Source: Chromobacterium rhizoryzae (GTDB taxonomy: Bacteria; Pseudomonadota; Gammaproteobacteria; Burkholderiales; Chromobacteriaceae). From it: a stretch of 64,000 bases of DNA. Below are positions 18,828 through 27,437 of the stretch, in pieces (position 1 is the first letter of the stretch; each line of letters opens with the position of its first letter). The position numbers and the translations under genes were made by a program. Below the pieces are notes generated by a model. It was given only the letters and a program-made list of their open reading frames with translations, did no database searches and was not told the origin of the DNA. The stretch covers positions 3,844,001-3,908,000 of the forward strand of contig NZ_CP066126.1 of the NCBI RefSeq assembly GCF_020544465.1. Direction: 5' to 3'.

Positions 18828-19838
18828 TCACCCCCTCAACCGCAATGCGCACAAAGCCCGCGCGTAAGATTCGAAATCAACGCCATTCACGTCCCGGATG
18901 CGTTCCCGCCATGCGGCCGGCAAGGCGTCCGCCCCCTGCAAGGCGCCGCACACCGCGGTCGCCATCGCGCCTATGGTGTCGGTGTCTCCGCCCAGATTCG
19001 CCGCCAAGACCGCGCAGCGGCGCGGATCGCCTTGCGCGCAGTCCACCAGGGCCAAGGCGGCGGGCACCGACTCTATTGTGTCCATGCCGGCGCCCAAGGT
19101 CTGGTACAGCTCGGCCACCACGGCCACATCGTCTTGGCCCCGCAAGCCTTCCGCCAGCTCGAAGCCCCAGGCCAGGCGCCGGCTCAGCAAGGGGCTGAAC
19201 GTCGTCACCCGCTCCAGCTGCGCCAGATCGGCAATGGCGGGCAGCTCGGCCTTGATGTCGGACCAGGCCGCGCCCTCCACCGCCCGCGACACCGCCCAGG
19301 CGATGGCCGCCGCGCCGGCCACCGCGATATCGGACTGATGAGTGGGGCTGCAACTCAGCCTCACCGCCTGCACGAAAGCCGCGCGGTCCTGGCTGGACAG
19401 CAGGCAACCCAGCGGCGCCACCCGCATCGCCGCGCCGTTGGTCACGCCGTTGGCGCCCAGAGAATCAATGGACTGGCCGGACAAAATAGCCCTGAGCGCA
19501 GCCTTAGAACTGGGCCCCAGAATATTCTTGTTGAAGGCGTCGATGCGCTCGGCCCAGGCAATGATGTTGTCCGCGATGCGCTCCGGCTCCACCGCGCCGT
19601 CCGCGGCGATCAACGCGTCCATCAAGGCAATGGCCTGCTGGGTGTCGTCGGTAAACTCTCCGGCGGCGAACTCGGAAGCGGCGAAATTCTCGGCCGGGCC
19701 CGGCAGAAAATCGTCTATCCAACCAAAAAACGCCCGTACCTGCCGCTGCGGCCACAGCTCCGAAGGCATGCCCATAGCATCTCCCGCCGCCTGCCCGTAC
19801 AGGGCCCCGAGAATGGACTGGTAGCCCTTGCTGATCAT
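18828..19838 (-). CDS. ADP-ribosylglycohydrolase-fold enzyme (YegU-like)
   Basis: A 336-residue protein of the ARH/DraG fold. Metal-binding motifs are GALYGQAAGDAMGMP near the N-terminus, FTDDTQQAIALMDAL, and ANLGGDTDTIGAMATAVCGAL near the C-terminus. The frame is open to 20051, but the upstream part overlaps an intergenic repeat. I chose the ATG at 19838 (MISKGYQSILG); 19871 is an alternative. In this operon it more likely cleaves an N-glycosidic bond in an imported nucleoside-like compound than protein ADP-ribose (inference). Confidence 0.85.
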   Translation of the reverse strand: MISKGYQSILGALYGQAAGDAMGMPSELWPQRQVRAFFGWIDDFLPGPAENFAASEFAAGEFTDDTQQAIALMDALIAADGAVEPERIADNIIAWAERIDAFNKNILGPSSKAALRAILSGQSIDSLGANGVTNGAAMRVAPLGCLLSSQDRAAFVQAVRLSCSPTHQSDIAVAGAAAIAWAVSRAVEGAAWSDIKAELPAIADLAQLERVTTFSPLLSRRLAWGFELAEGLRGQDDVAVVAELYQTLGAGMDTIESVPAALALVDCAQGDPRRCAVLAANLGGDTDTIGAMATAVCGALQGADALPAAWRERIRDVNGVDFESYARALCALRLRG

Positions 19839-19879
19839 CGTCAAACCCTGCCTCTCCGCCAGGATGCCCATCGACCGCC

Positions 19880-20017
19880 AGAACCTGCTTACGATCCGCC
19901 ACGCGTCAAGGAAACAAGGAGCCGCCCGCGAAACGCCCATGCCTCGCAGGCGCATTCCGCTTTCCCGGCTGTTTCGCCTTGCCCCGCCTTCGCGCAACGC
20001 GAGCGTAAACAGGAACC
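19880..20017. repeat. Intergenic palindromic repeat, copy 3 (about 138 bp, diverged)
   Basis: The left end AGAACCTGCTTACGATC and right end GAGCGTAAACAGGAACC are partly complementary (12 of 17). The interior carries CGCATTCCGCTTTC and GCTGTTTCGCCTTGCCCCGCC, as in copies 1 and 2. It lies between the hydrolase start and the GntR operator. Confidence 0.65.
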
Positions 20018-20059
20018 ATGGACTTCGATTGGCATCGTATGATAAGTCCAATACAAATC

Positions 20060-20083
20060 CAATAGTACATAACCATACTATTG
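20060..20083. promoter_or_regulatory. Candidate operator for the divergent GntR regulator
   Basis: CAATAGTA-N8-TACTATTG is a perfect 8-bp inverted repeat in the gap between the hydrolase operon and the regulator gene. Position and dyad suit a dimeric GntR/HutC-type repressor. The assignment is an inference. Confidence 0.55.
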
Positions 20084-20175
20084 ATCAGGAAAGCATGCCA
20101 CAGAGCTCAGCCCACCCCATTGCCGTCGGCATTGATTTAGACTGAAGCCCGCACGCACAGGAGCTTTCACACGAT

Positions 20176-20910
20176 ATGAGCGAGATTCTAGAATGCCTGT
20201 CCGCCAGCCTGCGGCAGCCCGGCGCAACGCCGCGCTATCTGCTGATCGCCGACGCGCTGGAACAGGCCATCCGCCAGCACCAGTTGCCCGAAGGGGCGTT
20301 CCTGCCGACCGAGCGGCAGATGGCGGAAAAACTGGGACTGTCGCGCGTCACCATCAGCAAGGCGATGGCGGAACTGGAACGCAAGCGGCTGATCACCCGT
20401 CAGCAAGGCCAGGGCACTCGCGTCGCCCAAGCCTTTCGCTATTCGCTCAACGACAGCGGAGGTTTCACCGAGCAGGTGCTGCGCAGCGGCGGCAGCGTGG
20501 CCAATCAGTGGCTGTTGCGGCGGCGGGAAAGCGCGCCGGCCGCCATCGCCAGCCTGCTGCGCCTGCCTGTCGGCGCGGACATCGCCAAGCTGCGCCGCCT
20601 GCGGCTGATGGACGGCACGCCGGCGGCGCTGGAAACCACCTATATCCCGCTGGCCTACCTGCCCGAACCGGAGCGTCTGGAACACTCGCTATACCAATGG
20701 TGGGAACGCCATGGCGTCGAGATCGGCCGCAAGACCTTCCGTCTGGCCTCCTGCGCGGCGGATCAGGACTGCGCCGCCCTATTGCATGTGCAGGCCGGCA
20801 CGCCGCTGCTGCGCATCCGGCAGACCAGCTTGAACACGGCGGAACAGGTATTGGAGTTCAGCGAAGTTTTGTGCCGCAGCGATCTCTATGAATTCGAGGC
20901 ACAGCTTTAA
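20176..20910 (+). CDS. GntR-family transcriptional regulator with UTRA domain (YegW-like)
   Basis: A 244-residue regulator. The N-terminal winged helix (about 15-85: LPTERQMAEKLGLSRVTISKAMAELERKRLITRQQGQGTRV) precedes a UTRA effector domain (about 100-240). It is divergent from the kinase-permease-hydrolase operon and probably controls it in response to the imported substrate. A Shine-Dalgarno AGGAG lies 12 bp before the ATG. Confidence 0.9.
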   Translation: MSEILECLSASLRQPGATPRYLLIADALEQAIRQHQLPEGAFLPTERQMAEKLGLSRVTISKAMAELERKRLITRQQGQGTRVAQAFRYSLNDSGGFTEQVLRSGGSVANQWLLRRRESAPAAIASLLRLPVGADIAKLRRLRLMDGTPAALETTYIPLAYLPEPERLEHSLYQWWERHGVEIGRKTFRLASCAADQDCAALLHVQAGTPLLRIRQTSLNTAEQVLEFSEVLCRSDLYEFEAQL

Positions 20911-20921
20911 GAGAAGCCGAT

Positions 20922-20959
20922 AAAAACCCCGCCCAGCGCCAGGCTGTGCGGGTTGTTTT
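20922..20959. terminator. Bidirectional terminator between gntR and tRNA-Leu
   Basis: AACCCCGCCCAGC / GCTGTGCGGGTT arms enclose GCCAG. They are followed by GTTTT on the plus strand and by GTTTTTA on the minus strand. Confidence 0.65.
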
Positions 20960-20984
20960 CGTCTCGTGGACGGTTTTGCCGTAG

Positions 20985-21069
20985 TGGTGCCCCGGGCCGG
21001 AATCGAACCGGCACGACCGAAGTCGAGGGATTTTAAGTCCCTTGTGTCTACCAATTTCACCACCGGGGC
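20985..21069 (-). tRNA. tRNA-Leu (UAA)
   Basis: An 85-nt gene with encoded CCA, an acceptor stem GCCCCGG/CCGGGGC, a long variable arm as in class II tRNAs, and anticodon UAA in the loop CTTAAAA. It is the equivalent of E. coli leuZ, which follows pgsA-glyW-cysT. Here the prophage separates it from tRNA-Cys. Confidence 0.95.
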
Positions 21070-21085
21070 GGGCAAAGAGACGGCG

Positions 21086-21114
21086 ATTCTATCCCAGAGC
21101 CGGGCCGCTGGCAA
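21086..21114 (-). promoter_or_regulatory. Promoter of tRNA-Leu
   Basis: On the minus strand, TTGCCA (21114-21109), a 17-bp spacer and TAGAAT (21091-21086), followed by a GC-rich discriminator (CGCCGTC). This fits stringently controlled stable-RNA promoters. It lets tRNA-Leu be transcribed although the prophage interrupts the ancestral tract. Confidence 0.75.
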
Positions 21115-21229
21115 ACAGGGATGGCGATCAAGGCCATGGCACGCCGCCGCGGGGGACGGCGGGCTTGATCCCGATCCGGGACAAAGAGGAGAAACCACGC
21201 AGAGCTTGGCGATTGCGGGCGCGGGCTGA

Positions 21230-21322
21230 ACAAAGCAAAAGCCCCGCAAGTCTTTGACTTACGGGGCTTTAACTGGAGGCGGGGGTCGGAATCGAACCGG
21301 CGTAGACGGATTTGCAATCCGC
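21230..21322. repeat. attL: 93-bp direct repeat with 3' tRNA-Cys fragment
   Basis: Identical to 63174-63266. It contains the 3' 49 nt of tRNA-Cys (21274-21322, minus strand, ending within the anticodon stem) and the terminator hairpin AAAGCCCCG...CGGGGCTTT. The homology stops at CCGC|CACTT on the phage side. Confidence 0.95.
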
Positions 21323-21546
21323 CACTTAATGTTAAAAATCAATTAATTACAATAACATCCACTCCAACAACCACTCATTCGTTTAAATGTGAATCACCTT
21401 ATATAAGGAATAACATAAGATTTGCATGCATAACGCGCATGAAAGTGCATGAACGAAGCGAGCCCGCCAGCTGGCTGGAGCGCTGCGCCTGAAGCATTTG
21501 CGGGGTATCTATGCAGGTGCATAAATCGCGGCCTATTTAGTGCGGG

Positions 21547-21565
21547 GGCGAGGCGGGGCTTCGAT
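21547..21565. other. cos-like sequence
   Basis: GGCGAGGCGGGG at 21547-21558 equals the first 12 bases of the 19-nt P2 cohesive end as I remember it; the remaining seven differ. The position, just beyond the 3' end of the portal gene Q, is the same as in P2. The precise cut site is not proven. Confidence 0.6.
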
Positions 21566-21694
21566 AGCGCGCGCCGGGGTATGGGTGGGGTCTTGACGGT
21601 TGCCGGACGGGCTTGGGGGTCTGAAAATGGGGCATGCCGGGCCGCTATCACTCATGGCTAGGCGCTGCCGTTCTGGACGGGGGCGGCAGCATGC

Positions 21695-21722
21695 AAAAAG
21701 GCCGCCTTGGTGGCGGCCTTAT
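21695..21722 (-). terminator. Terminator of the P-Q operon
   Basis: On the minus strand, AAGGCCGCC-ACCA-GGCGGCCTT is followed by TTTGC, 20 bp after the portal stop. Confidence 0.85.
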
Positions 21723-21741
21723 ATGGGGCGGTGTTGCCCTA

Positions 21742-22767
21742 TTATGTTTGGCTTCCTGGGCGGTAGGGCAGGAACTCGATGATATCTTCCCCGACCATGT
21801 CGTTGATGGCCGAGAGTCGCGTCTGAAGCGGGACAATCTCGCCTTCGTGGAAGGCTTCGTCCGCCTTGCTAACGTCACCGAAGCCGCCGGTATTGCTGGG
21901 GACGATGCCCAGAAGCTGAGGCGGGACACGGTGCGCGGCCAGGACATCATCGCGGGTCACGTTCTTGATGTTGAAGAACTCGTCTCGCGCGGCCACTTCG
22001 CTGATCGGAATGATCTGCACTCCGTCTTTCTTGCCGCCCGGCGCGTACATGAACAGATTGCGGAAATTCCCCACGCCTTTGGACTCTTTCACTTTCTGCC
22101 GTAACTCGTCCACGTCCTTCTGGCTATGGGCGGCGTCGGTCATGTAGAGCAGGAAGCCGGCGTGCGAGCCATTCAAATAGTATTTGCGCCGAAACAGAGT
22201 CGCCGACTCATTCAGCCATGCGCTGTTCAACGCGGCCAGGTATTCCGGCAAGCCGTAGATTTCCTGATTGATGTCGGGTTCGATCAGGTGGCAGACCTCG
22301 CCCAGTTCCTGCTCCTGACCATGGTTCGGCACCCACCAGTATTGACCGGCCTCTTTGCCGCGGCGGGTGTGTTTGGCCAGCGCCGGCTTGTGGCGGATGG
22401 TGCCGCCCAGGACATTACGCTCGCGCTCCAGATAGCCGTTGCCGAAAATCAGAAAATCCTGCGCCAGGATGGTGAAATGTTCACGGGACAGCAGCTTGTG
22501 CGGCTTGAACAACGCGGCCAGGCGGTTGCGCTTCACCGCCAGCGCGCTGGCGTGGTGGACGCTGGCGCGCCAGCTCCGGGCTAGGCCTTCCCAAGAAATC
22601 GGCGGTTCGTACCACTTGCCCGCGTCCGAACACTGCAAGTAGTCGAGGATTTCGCGCCGGTCCAACACCGGGACCGGGTCGCCAAAGCTGAAGGCTTCCA
22701 TCTTGGTGGCGCCGGCGGCTGTTTCTTGTTGGGTGGCGCGGATGCGTCGATTGCGTGGCTTGCTCAT
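21742..22767 (-). CDS. Q: Phage portal protein (P2 gpQ)
   Basis: Dodecameric portal at the head vertex. The 341-residue protein matches P2 gpQ (344), with AFSFGDPVPVL, WYEPPISWEGLARS, DFLIFGNGYLE and the C-terminal DVLAAHRVPPQLLGI. The ATG shares one base with the terminase stop (TGATG), so translation is coupled. Transcribed leftwards with P, as in P2. Confidence 0.95.
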   Translation of the reverse strand: MSKPRNRRIRATQQETAAGATKMEAFSFGDPVPVLDRREILDYLQCSDAGKWYEPPISWEGLARSWRASVHHASALAVKRNRLAALFKPHKLLSREHFTILAQDFLIFGNGYLERERNVLGGTIRHKPALAKHTRRGKEAGQYWWVPNHGQEQELGEVCHLIEPDINQEIYGLPEYLAALNSAWLNESATLFRRKYYLNGSHAGFLLYMTDAAHSQKDVDELRQKVKESKGVGNFRNLFMYAPGGKKDGVQIIPISEVAARDEFFNIKNVTRDDVLAAHRVPPQLLGIVPSNTGGFGDVSKADEAFHEGEIVPLQTRLSAINDMVGEDIIEFLPYRPGSQT

Positions 22768-24533
22768 CAGGAAAACTCCATGAAGCTGGAAGACACGCCG
22801 CTGGCGCCCTCCAGCGGTTCGTTGATCAGGGTATGCATCACGGCGAACGCCAGATCCGCGTGACTGGTTTCTTCGGAGCGGCCGGCCTGGAAGGTCACGG
22901 CGCGGCCGCTGGCGGTACTGGTTTTCTTGATCGACAGAAAGGACGCGGCGATATCGGTGTTGCCAGCGTCGAACTCCAGCCGGCCGTGGTGGATCACGTC
23001 CATGGCCTTGAGCACCATCTTGGTTTTCAGCTCCAGCGAATACTGCAGGCCCACCGCATCCGGCCGGAACTGCTTCACCAGCTGGAACACGCCGGAGCCC
23101 AGGCCGGTGGCGTCGATGCCCAAATAGCCGACGTTGTAGCGCTCGCACTGGTCCTTGATCGCCTTGGCCTGGGCGGCGAAGTCCCAGCCCTTGAACTGCA
23201 TGCGCTCCAGCACGCGGAACTTGCCGCCCGGCGTCAACGGCGGCGCCACGATCACCAGCGCGGCGCTGTCACCGCTCTCGCTTGGGTCATAACCCAGCCA
23301 CACTTCGCGGTGGCCGTAGGGCCGCAGCGCGAACGGCTTGAAGTCGTCGGACCATTTCTCCCAGCTGTCCACCATGCAGCACTGCAGCGAAGCGAAGGAA
23401 AACACGCTGGCGCCGTCGTCGATGAACTGGCAATAGAACAGCTGCAGCAGTTCCTCCGGGCTGTACTCCAGCCGCAGCCGGTCCAGATCGAACAAATCGC
23501 AGCCGCCGCGCAAGGCGTCTTCGATGGTGACGATCTGGCGCCACTGGCCATCGGCGCAGAGCAGGCCGCCGGCCAGCGCCGCATGGCTGACGTCCAGCTT
23601 GATGTGGTCCTTCTTCGGCCGGCCTTTGTTGTAGTGCTCGCCGGTCCAGAACGGGTAAGCCTCGTGGCTCATTGCCGACGGCGTCGAAAAATAGGTCATG
23701 TGGAAGCGCTTTTGCGACGCCATCGCGCTGACCAGCTTGCGCAGCTCCTGGTAACGCGGAATCCAGAACACCTCGTCAACGTAGACATTGCCGGAACGGC
23801 CCTGCGCGGTGCGGCCATTGGTCCCCAGGAAGGCCAGCTCCGCGCCGTTGGGCAGCTTGATCACCTCCCCTTTCAGCTCCACATCCGCAGCGTCGCGGGC
23901 AAAGTCGACGATATAGGCCCGGAACAGGTGGGCCTGGGCCTTGGACGCCGACAGGAAAATCTGATTGCGCCCGGTCTGCAGCGCGTCGATGAAGGCTTCG
24001 TGGGCAAAGTAATAGGTCGCGCCGATCTGGCGGCTTTTGAGGATGTTGCGGATGCGTTCGGTCTGGCCGGCGCGGTGCCAGTTCTTCTGATAGCCGAACA
24101 TCTTGTCGAGAAAGACCGCCACCAGCTTGGCCTGCTGCTCCTCGCTGATCGCGTTCTTCTCCGGCGCCTTGCGCGGCTTGGCGTTGCGGCCGGCCACCTT
24201 CGGATTAAGGTCAGCCTCATTGCCGCCGGTGCGATAGCGCCGCACCCGCTCCAGCCGCTCCATCTGCCGACCGAGAGCGTCCAGCTCCTTGTATTCGCTG
24301 TTTCCCTTCGTCGGCATGCTGATCAGCTGAATCATGCGCGTTTCCAGCGCGCAATCCACCCGCTCCAGCGGCGTGGTTTCGTCCCACTGGTCGCGGCGCT
24401 TCCAGCTGTGGATGGTCGCCGGCTTCTGTTTCAGCGTCTCCGCAATGCGTGCCACCCGCCAGCCTTGAAAGTACAAATGCTTGGCCAGGCGGCGCGGGTC
24501 CAGATCGTCGGGAATGGGAAAAGTGCTCGTCAT
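22767..24533 (-). CDS. P: Terminase, ATPase/large subunit (P2 gpP)
   Basis: DNA-packaging motor and cos nuclease partner. The 588 residues compare with 590 in P2. The N-terminal HTH-like region LAKHLYFQGWRVARIAETLK is followed by an ATPase with Walker-A-like KSRQIGATYYFA, Walker B NVYVDEVFWI, and a nuclease region GYDPSESGDSAALVIV. I chose the ATG at 24533 (MTSTFPIPDDLDPRR). Confidence 0.95.
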   Translation of the reverse strand: MTSTFPIPDDLDPRRLAKHLYFQGWRVARIAETLKQKPATIHSWKRRDQWDETTPLERVDCALETRMIQLISMPTKGNSEYKELDALGRQMERLERVRRYRTGGNEADLNPKVAGRNAKPRKAPEKNAISEEQQAKLVAVFLDKMFGYQKNWHRAGQTERIRNILKSRQIGATYYFAHEAFIDALQTGRNQIFLSASKAQAHLFRAYIVDFARDAADVELKGEVIKLPNGAELAFLGTNGRTAQGRSGNVYVDEVFWIPRYQELRKLVSAMASQKRFHMTYFSTPSAMSHEAYPFWTGEHYNKGRPKKDHIKLDVSHAALAGGLLCADGQWRQIVTIEDALRGGCDLFDLDRLRLEYSPEELLQLFYCQFIDDGASVFSFASLQCCMVDSWEKWSDDFKPFALRPYGHREVWLGYDPSESGDSAALVIVAPPLTPGGKFRVLERMQFKGWDFAAQAKAIKDQCERYNVGYLGIDATGLGSGVFQLVKQFRPDAVGLQYSLELKTKMVLKAMDVIHHGRLEFDAGNTDIAASFLSIKKTSTASGRAVTFQAGRSEETSHADLAFAVMHTLINEPLEGASGVSSSFMEFS

Positions 24534-24577
24534 GCCGCGAGTGTGCAGAGCGCTCCCGGCTAAATCCCGCCATGCCG

Positions 24578-24600
24578 GTTGTCCTGCGGCGTGGCACAAC
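24578..24600. promoter_or_regulatory. Ogr-type late activator site upstream of O
   Basis: GTTGT-N13-ACAAC dyad in the divergent P-O gap, 82 bp before the O start codon. It belongs to a set of three TTGT-N13-ACAA elements, with those at 31403 and 36167, each before a late operon. P2 Ogr binds a dyad of this kind about 55 bp upstream of transcription starts. Confidence 0.7.
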
Positions 24601-24681
24601 GACATGTCGATGACGGCGCGGCGGCGCGGCCGGAACATGGGCGCATCGTCACGACCGACACCTGACAGAGGACCGCAACCC

Positions 24682-25497
24682 ATGGCAAGCAAGAGCCGGA
24701 AATTCCGCGTCGCCACCGAAGGCGCCACCACCGACGGCCGCAAAATCGAACGCGTCTGGATTGAGCAGATGGCCGCGAACTACAACCCGAAAAAATACGG
24801 CGCCCGCGTCAACCTGGAACACGTCAAAGGCATCTCGCCGGACAGCCAGTTCAAGCGCTACGGAGACGTGCTGGCGCTGAGCGCCGACAAAGTGGAAGAC
24901 AACAAACTCGGCCTGTTCGCCGTCATCGACCCCACAGAAGACTTGATCGCAATGAACAAGGCGCGACAGAAGGTTTACACCTCCATCGAAGTGAACCCCG
25001 AGTTCTCCGATACCGGCGAGGCCTATCTTGTGGGCCTGGCCGTCACCGACGACCCCGCCAGCCTGGGCTGCGAAATGCTGCAGTTCAGCTCCACGGCGAG
25101 CCAAAGCCCGCTGGCCGGCCGCAAGCTCAGCCCTAACAATCTGTTCACCGAAGCCATCGAATTCACCCTGGAGCTGGAAGACGACGACAACGCCGGCGCC
25201 GTCGAAGGCTTCGCCAACAAGATCAAAGCCATGTTCAGCGGCAACCGCAAGGCGGTGGACAGCGGTTTCAGCGAGCTGCAGCAAGCCATCGAAACCATCG
25301 CCGACAGCCAACAGCAAGTGCTCAAACAGACGGAAGGCTTCAGCCAGCTGGAAGACCAGCACAAGACGCTGCAGGCCGAGCACAAGACCCTGGCCGGCGA
25401 CTTCGCCGAACTGAAGCAGCAATTGAGCGCGCAGCCGGCCGGCTTCGTCCGCCAGCCCACTGCCGGCGGCAAAGACCGCATCGCGACCGATTGCTGA
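24682..25497 (+). CDS. O: Capsid scaffolding protein/protease (P2 gpO)
   Basis: Internal scaffold and maturation protease, 271 residues (P2: 284). The catalytic triad equivalents are Asp18, His47 (NLEHVKG) and Ser101 (YTSIEVNP). The C-terminal part (about 190-260) is a Gln-rich coiled-coil scaffold. The ATG at 24682 follows AGAGGA. Confidence 0.94.
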   Translation: MASKSRKFRVATEGATTDGRKIERVWIEQMAANYNPKKYGARVNLEHVKGISPDSQFKRYGDVLALSADKVEDNKLGLFAVIDPTEDLIAMNKARQKVYTSIEVNPEFSDTGEAYLVGLAVTDDPASLGCEMLQFSSTASQSPLAGRKLSPNNLFTEAIEFTLELEDDDNAGAVEGFANKIKAMFSGNRKAVDSGFSELQQAIETIADSQQQVLKQTEGFSQLEDQHKTLQAEHKTLAGDFAELKQQLSAQPAGFVRQPTAGGKDRIATDC

Positions 25498-25543
25498 GCC
25501 ATCGACGGCCGAACCCAAGCCCACAACCCCGGAGCCCCAAAAC

Positions 25544-26575
25544 ATGCGCAAAGAAACCCGCGAACAGTTCAAACACTATCTGAGCGACATCGCCCGCCTG
25601 AACGGCATCGAAGTCGGCGACGTCGTCAGCAAATTCAACGTCGAGCCCAGCGTCCAGCAAAAGCTGGAAACCCGGGTGCAGGAATCCAGCGAATTCCTGG
25701 GCAAGGTCAACCTCTACCCGGTGCAAGAACAATCCGGCGACACCGTAGGCCTGGGCGTGTCCGGCCCCATCGCCGGCACTCAGAACACCGACGAGGGAGA
25801 ACGCGAAACTCGCGACGTGGCGCAGCTGGACGAAGACGGCTACCGCTGCGAGCAGATCAACTACGACACCCACATCAAATACAAGATGCTCGACGCCTGG
25901 GCCAAATTCCCGGACTTCGCCCCTCGACTCAGCGGCGCCATCATCCAGCGCATCGCGCTGGACCGCATCATGATGAGCTTCAACGGCGTCAAACGCGCCC
26001 GCACCAGCCGCCGCGAGCAATACCCGCTGCTGCAGGACGTCGCCGTCGGCTGGCTGCAAAAAATCCGCGAGCGCGCGCCCGGCCGCTACCTGAAGGAAGG
26101 CAAGAAAGAAGCCGGCAAGATGAAGATCGGCAAGGGCGGCGACTTCAACAACCTGGACGCGATGGTGTTCGCCGCGGTCAATGAGCTGATCGACCCCTGG
26201 CACCAGAACGACACTCAGTTGGTGGTTATCAGCGGCCGCCGGCTGATGTCGGACAAGCTGTTCCCGCTGGTCAACGGCAACTACGACCCGATGAACCAGA
26301 AAGCCGCCCAGGATCTGATCGTCAGCCAGCGTCGCATCGGCAATCTGCAAGCGGTGCAAGTGCCCTACTTCCCGCCCAACGCCATGCTGATCACCCGCCT
26401 GGACAACCTGTCGGTGTACTGGCAGGAAGGCACCAACCGCCGCAGCGTCATCGACAACCCCAAGCGCGACCGCATCGAAACCTACCAGTCCAGCAACGAC
26501 GACTTCGTCATCGAGGACTACGGCTGCTGCGCCTTCATCGAAAACATCGAGCTGCTGCCGGAGTCCGCCGCATGA
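25544..26575 (+). CDS. N: Major capsid protein (P2 gpN)
   Basis: A 343-residue coat protein, close to P2 gpN (357). Hallmarks are MRKETREQF, FNVEPSVQQKL, ESSEFL and FNGVKRARTS...LLQDVAVGWLQK. The N-terminal residues are probably removed by gpO during maturation, as in P2. An SD (GGAG) is 11 bp upstream. Confidence 0.96.
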   Translation: MRKETREQFKHYLSDIARLNGIEVGDVVSKFNVEPSVQQKLETRVQESSEFLGKVNLYPVQEQSGDTVGLGVSGPIAGTQNTDEGERETRDVAQLDEDGYRCEQINYDTHIKYKMLDAWAKFPDFAPRLSGAIIQRIALDRIMMSFNGVKRARTSRREQYPLLQDVAVGWLQKIRERAPGRYLKEGKKEAGKMKIGKGGDFNNLDAMVFAAVNELIDPWHQNDTQLVVISGRRLMSDKLFPLVNGNYDPMNQKAAQDLIVSQRRIGNLQAVQVPYFPPNAMLITRLDNLSVYWQEGTNRRSVIDNPKRDRIETYQSSNDDFVIEDYGCCAFIENIELLPESAA

Positions 26576-27234
26576 ACTTGTTCCGCGAGCACTTCCAGCG
26601 CGAAGCCGCGCGGCGGGAGCCCGGCGAGGACGACTTCGGCGGCATGGCCAACGCCAGCGGCTACCAGCTGATGCTGGCCAAGCTGGCCGACGACCGGCGC
26701 CGGCTCAAGCAAATCCAGTCCATCGAGCGCAAGGGCGAGGTCAAGCGCGAGCTGCTGCCGGATTACGCGCCCTGGATCGACGGCGTGCTGCAGGCCGACG
26801 CCGGCGGCCGCGACGACGTCGTGGTCACGGTCATGATCTGGCGCATCGACGCCGGCGACTACCCGGGCGCGCTCGACATCGCCGACTACGCAATGCGCCA
26901 TGACCTCTATGTGCCGGACCGCTTCGAACGCACGCTGGGCACCATCGTCGCCGAAGAACTCTCCGACGCCGCCAAGCGCCTGCGCGACGCCAAAGCGTCC
27001 GGCTTCGATGTCGGCCTGCTGGCGCGCGCCATGGCCATGACCGCCCATGCCGACATGCCGGACCAAGTGCGCGCCAAACTGCATTGCGAGCTGGGCTTTG
27101 CGCTGGCGGACAGCAACCCGGAACAGGCGCTGGAGCAATTGCGCCGCGCGCTGCAGTTGCACAACGGCATCGGCGTCAAGAAAGCCATCGAAGGGCTGGA
27201 ACGCAAGCTGAAGAACACGCCGCCGCCAGGCTGA
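26572..27234 (+). CDS. M: Terminase small (endonuclease) subunit (P2 gpM)
   Basis: Cos-recognising/cutting subunit, 220 residues, with GYQLMLAKLADDRRRLKQIQSIERK and DIADYAMRHDLYVPDRFERTLGTIVAEE, as in P2 gpM. Its C-terminal half is tetratricopeptide-like. It overlaps N by ATGA. Confidence 0.92.
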   Translation: MNLFREHFQREAARREPGEDDFGGMANASGYQLMLAKLADDRRRLKQIQSIERKGEVKRELLPDYAPWIDGVLQADAGGRDDVVVTVMIWRIDAGDYPGALDIADYAMRHDLYVPDRFERTLGTIVAEELSDAAKRLRDAKASGFDVGLLARAMAMTAHADMPDQVRAKLHCELGFALADSNPEQALEQLRRALQLHNGIGVKKAIEGLERKLKNTPPPG

Positions 27235-27437
27235 GACAAGGCGCAGCGAACCAGAGGCCTGAGACCAGGCGCGCCGACGCAGACAGTACACCCAGTACGG
27301 CAAGGAGGCGCCACGCCGTATCAGGCGTCTGGCTCGACGCGCCACACCGAGCGACCCCGCGCGACTGACGGCAGGGGGTGGACGCCGGGCACCCGCCCAC
27401 AGCCGAAGCCCCCTCCACCGTCACACCAAGGACAGCC
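27235..27437. other. 203-bp non-coding gap inside the head operon
   Basis: P2 has almost no gap between M and L; here a GC-rich stretch interrupts the operon. It contains GAGACAAGGCG and paired GTAC/AGTAC blocks similar to the interior of the chromosomal palindromic repeats, and several short inverted repeats. No start codon with an SD is seen except that of gene L. Confidence 0.5.

Larger units (their letters stand above)
21323..21741. other. Non-coding left end of the prophage (att arm and cos region)
   Basis: 419 bp with no convincing gene. An AT-rich segment (21323-21430) next to attL probably holds integrase arm sites. The GC-rich part contains the cos-like sequence. The open frame 21449-21661 runs through cos and is not supported as a gene. 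Confidence 0.6.

Noticed and set aside
21449..21661. 70-codon frame in the prophage left end
   Set aside because: Runs through the cos-like sequence; conservation in relatives would be explained by cos and its flanks, not by coding.
22755..24563. 602-codon plus-strand frame opposite the terminase
   Set aside because: Antisense shadow of gene P.
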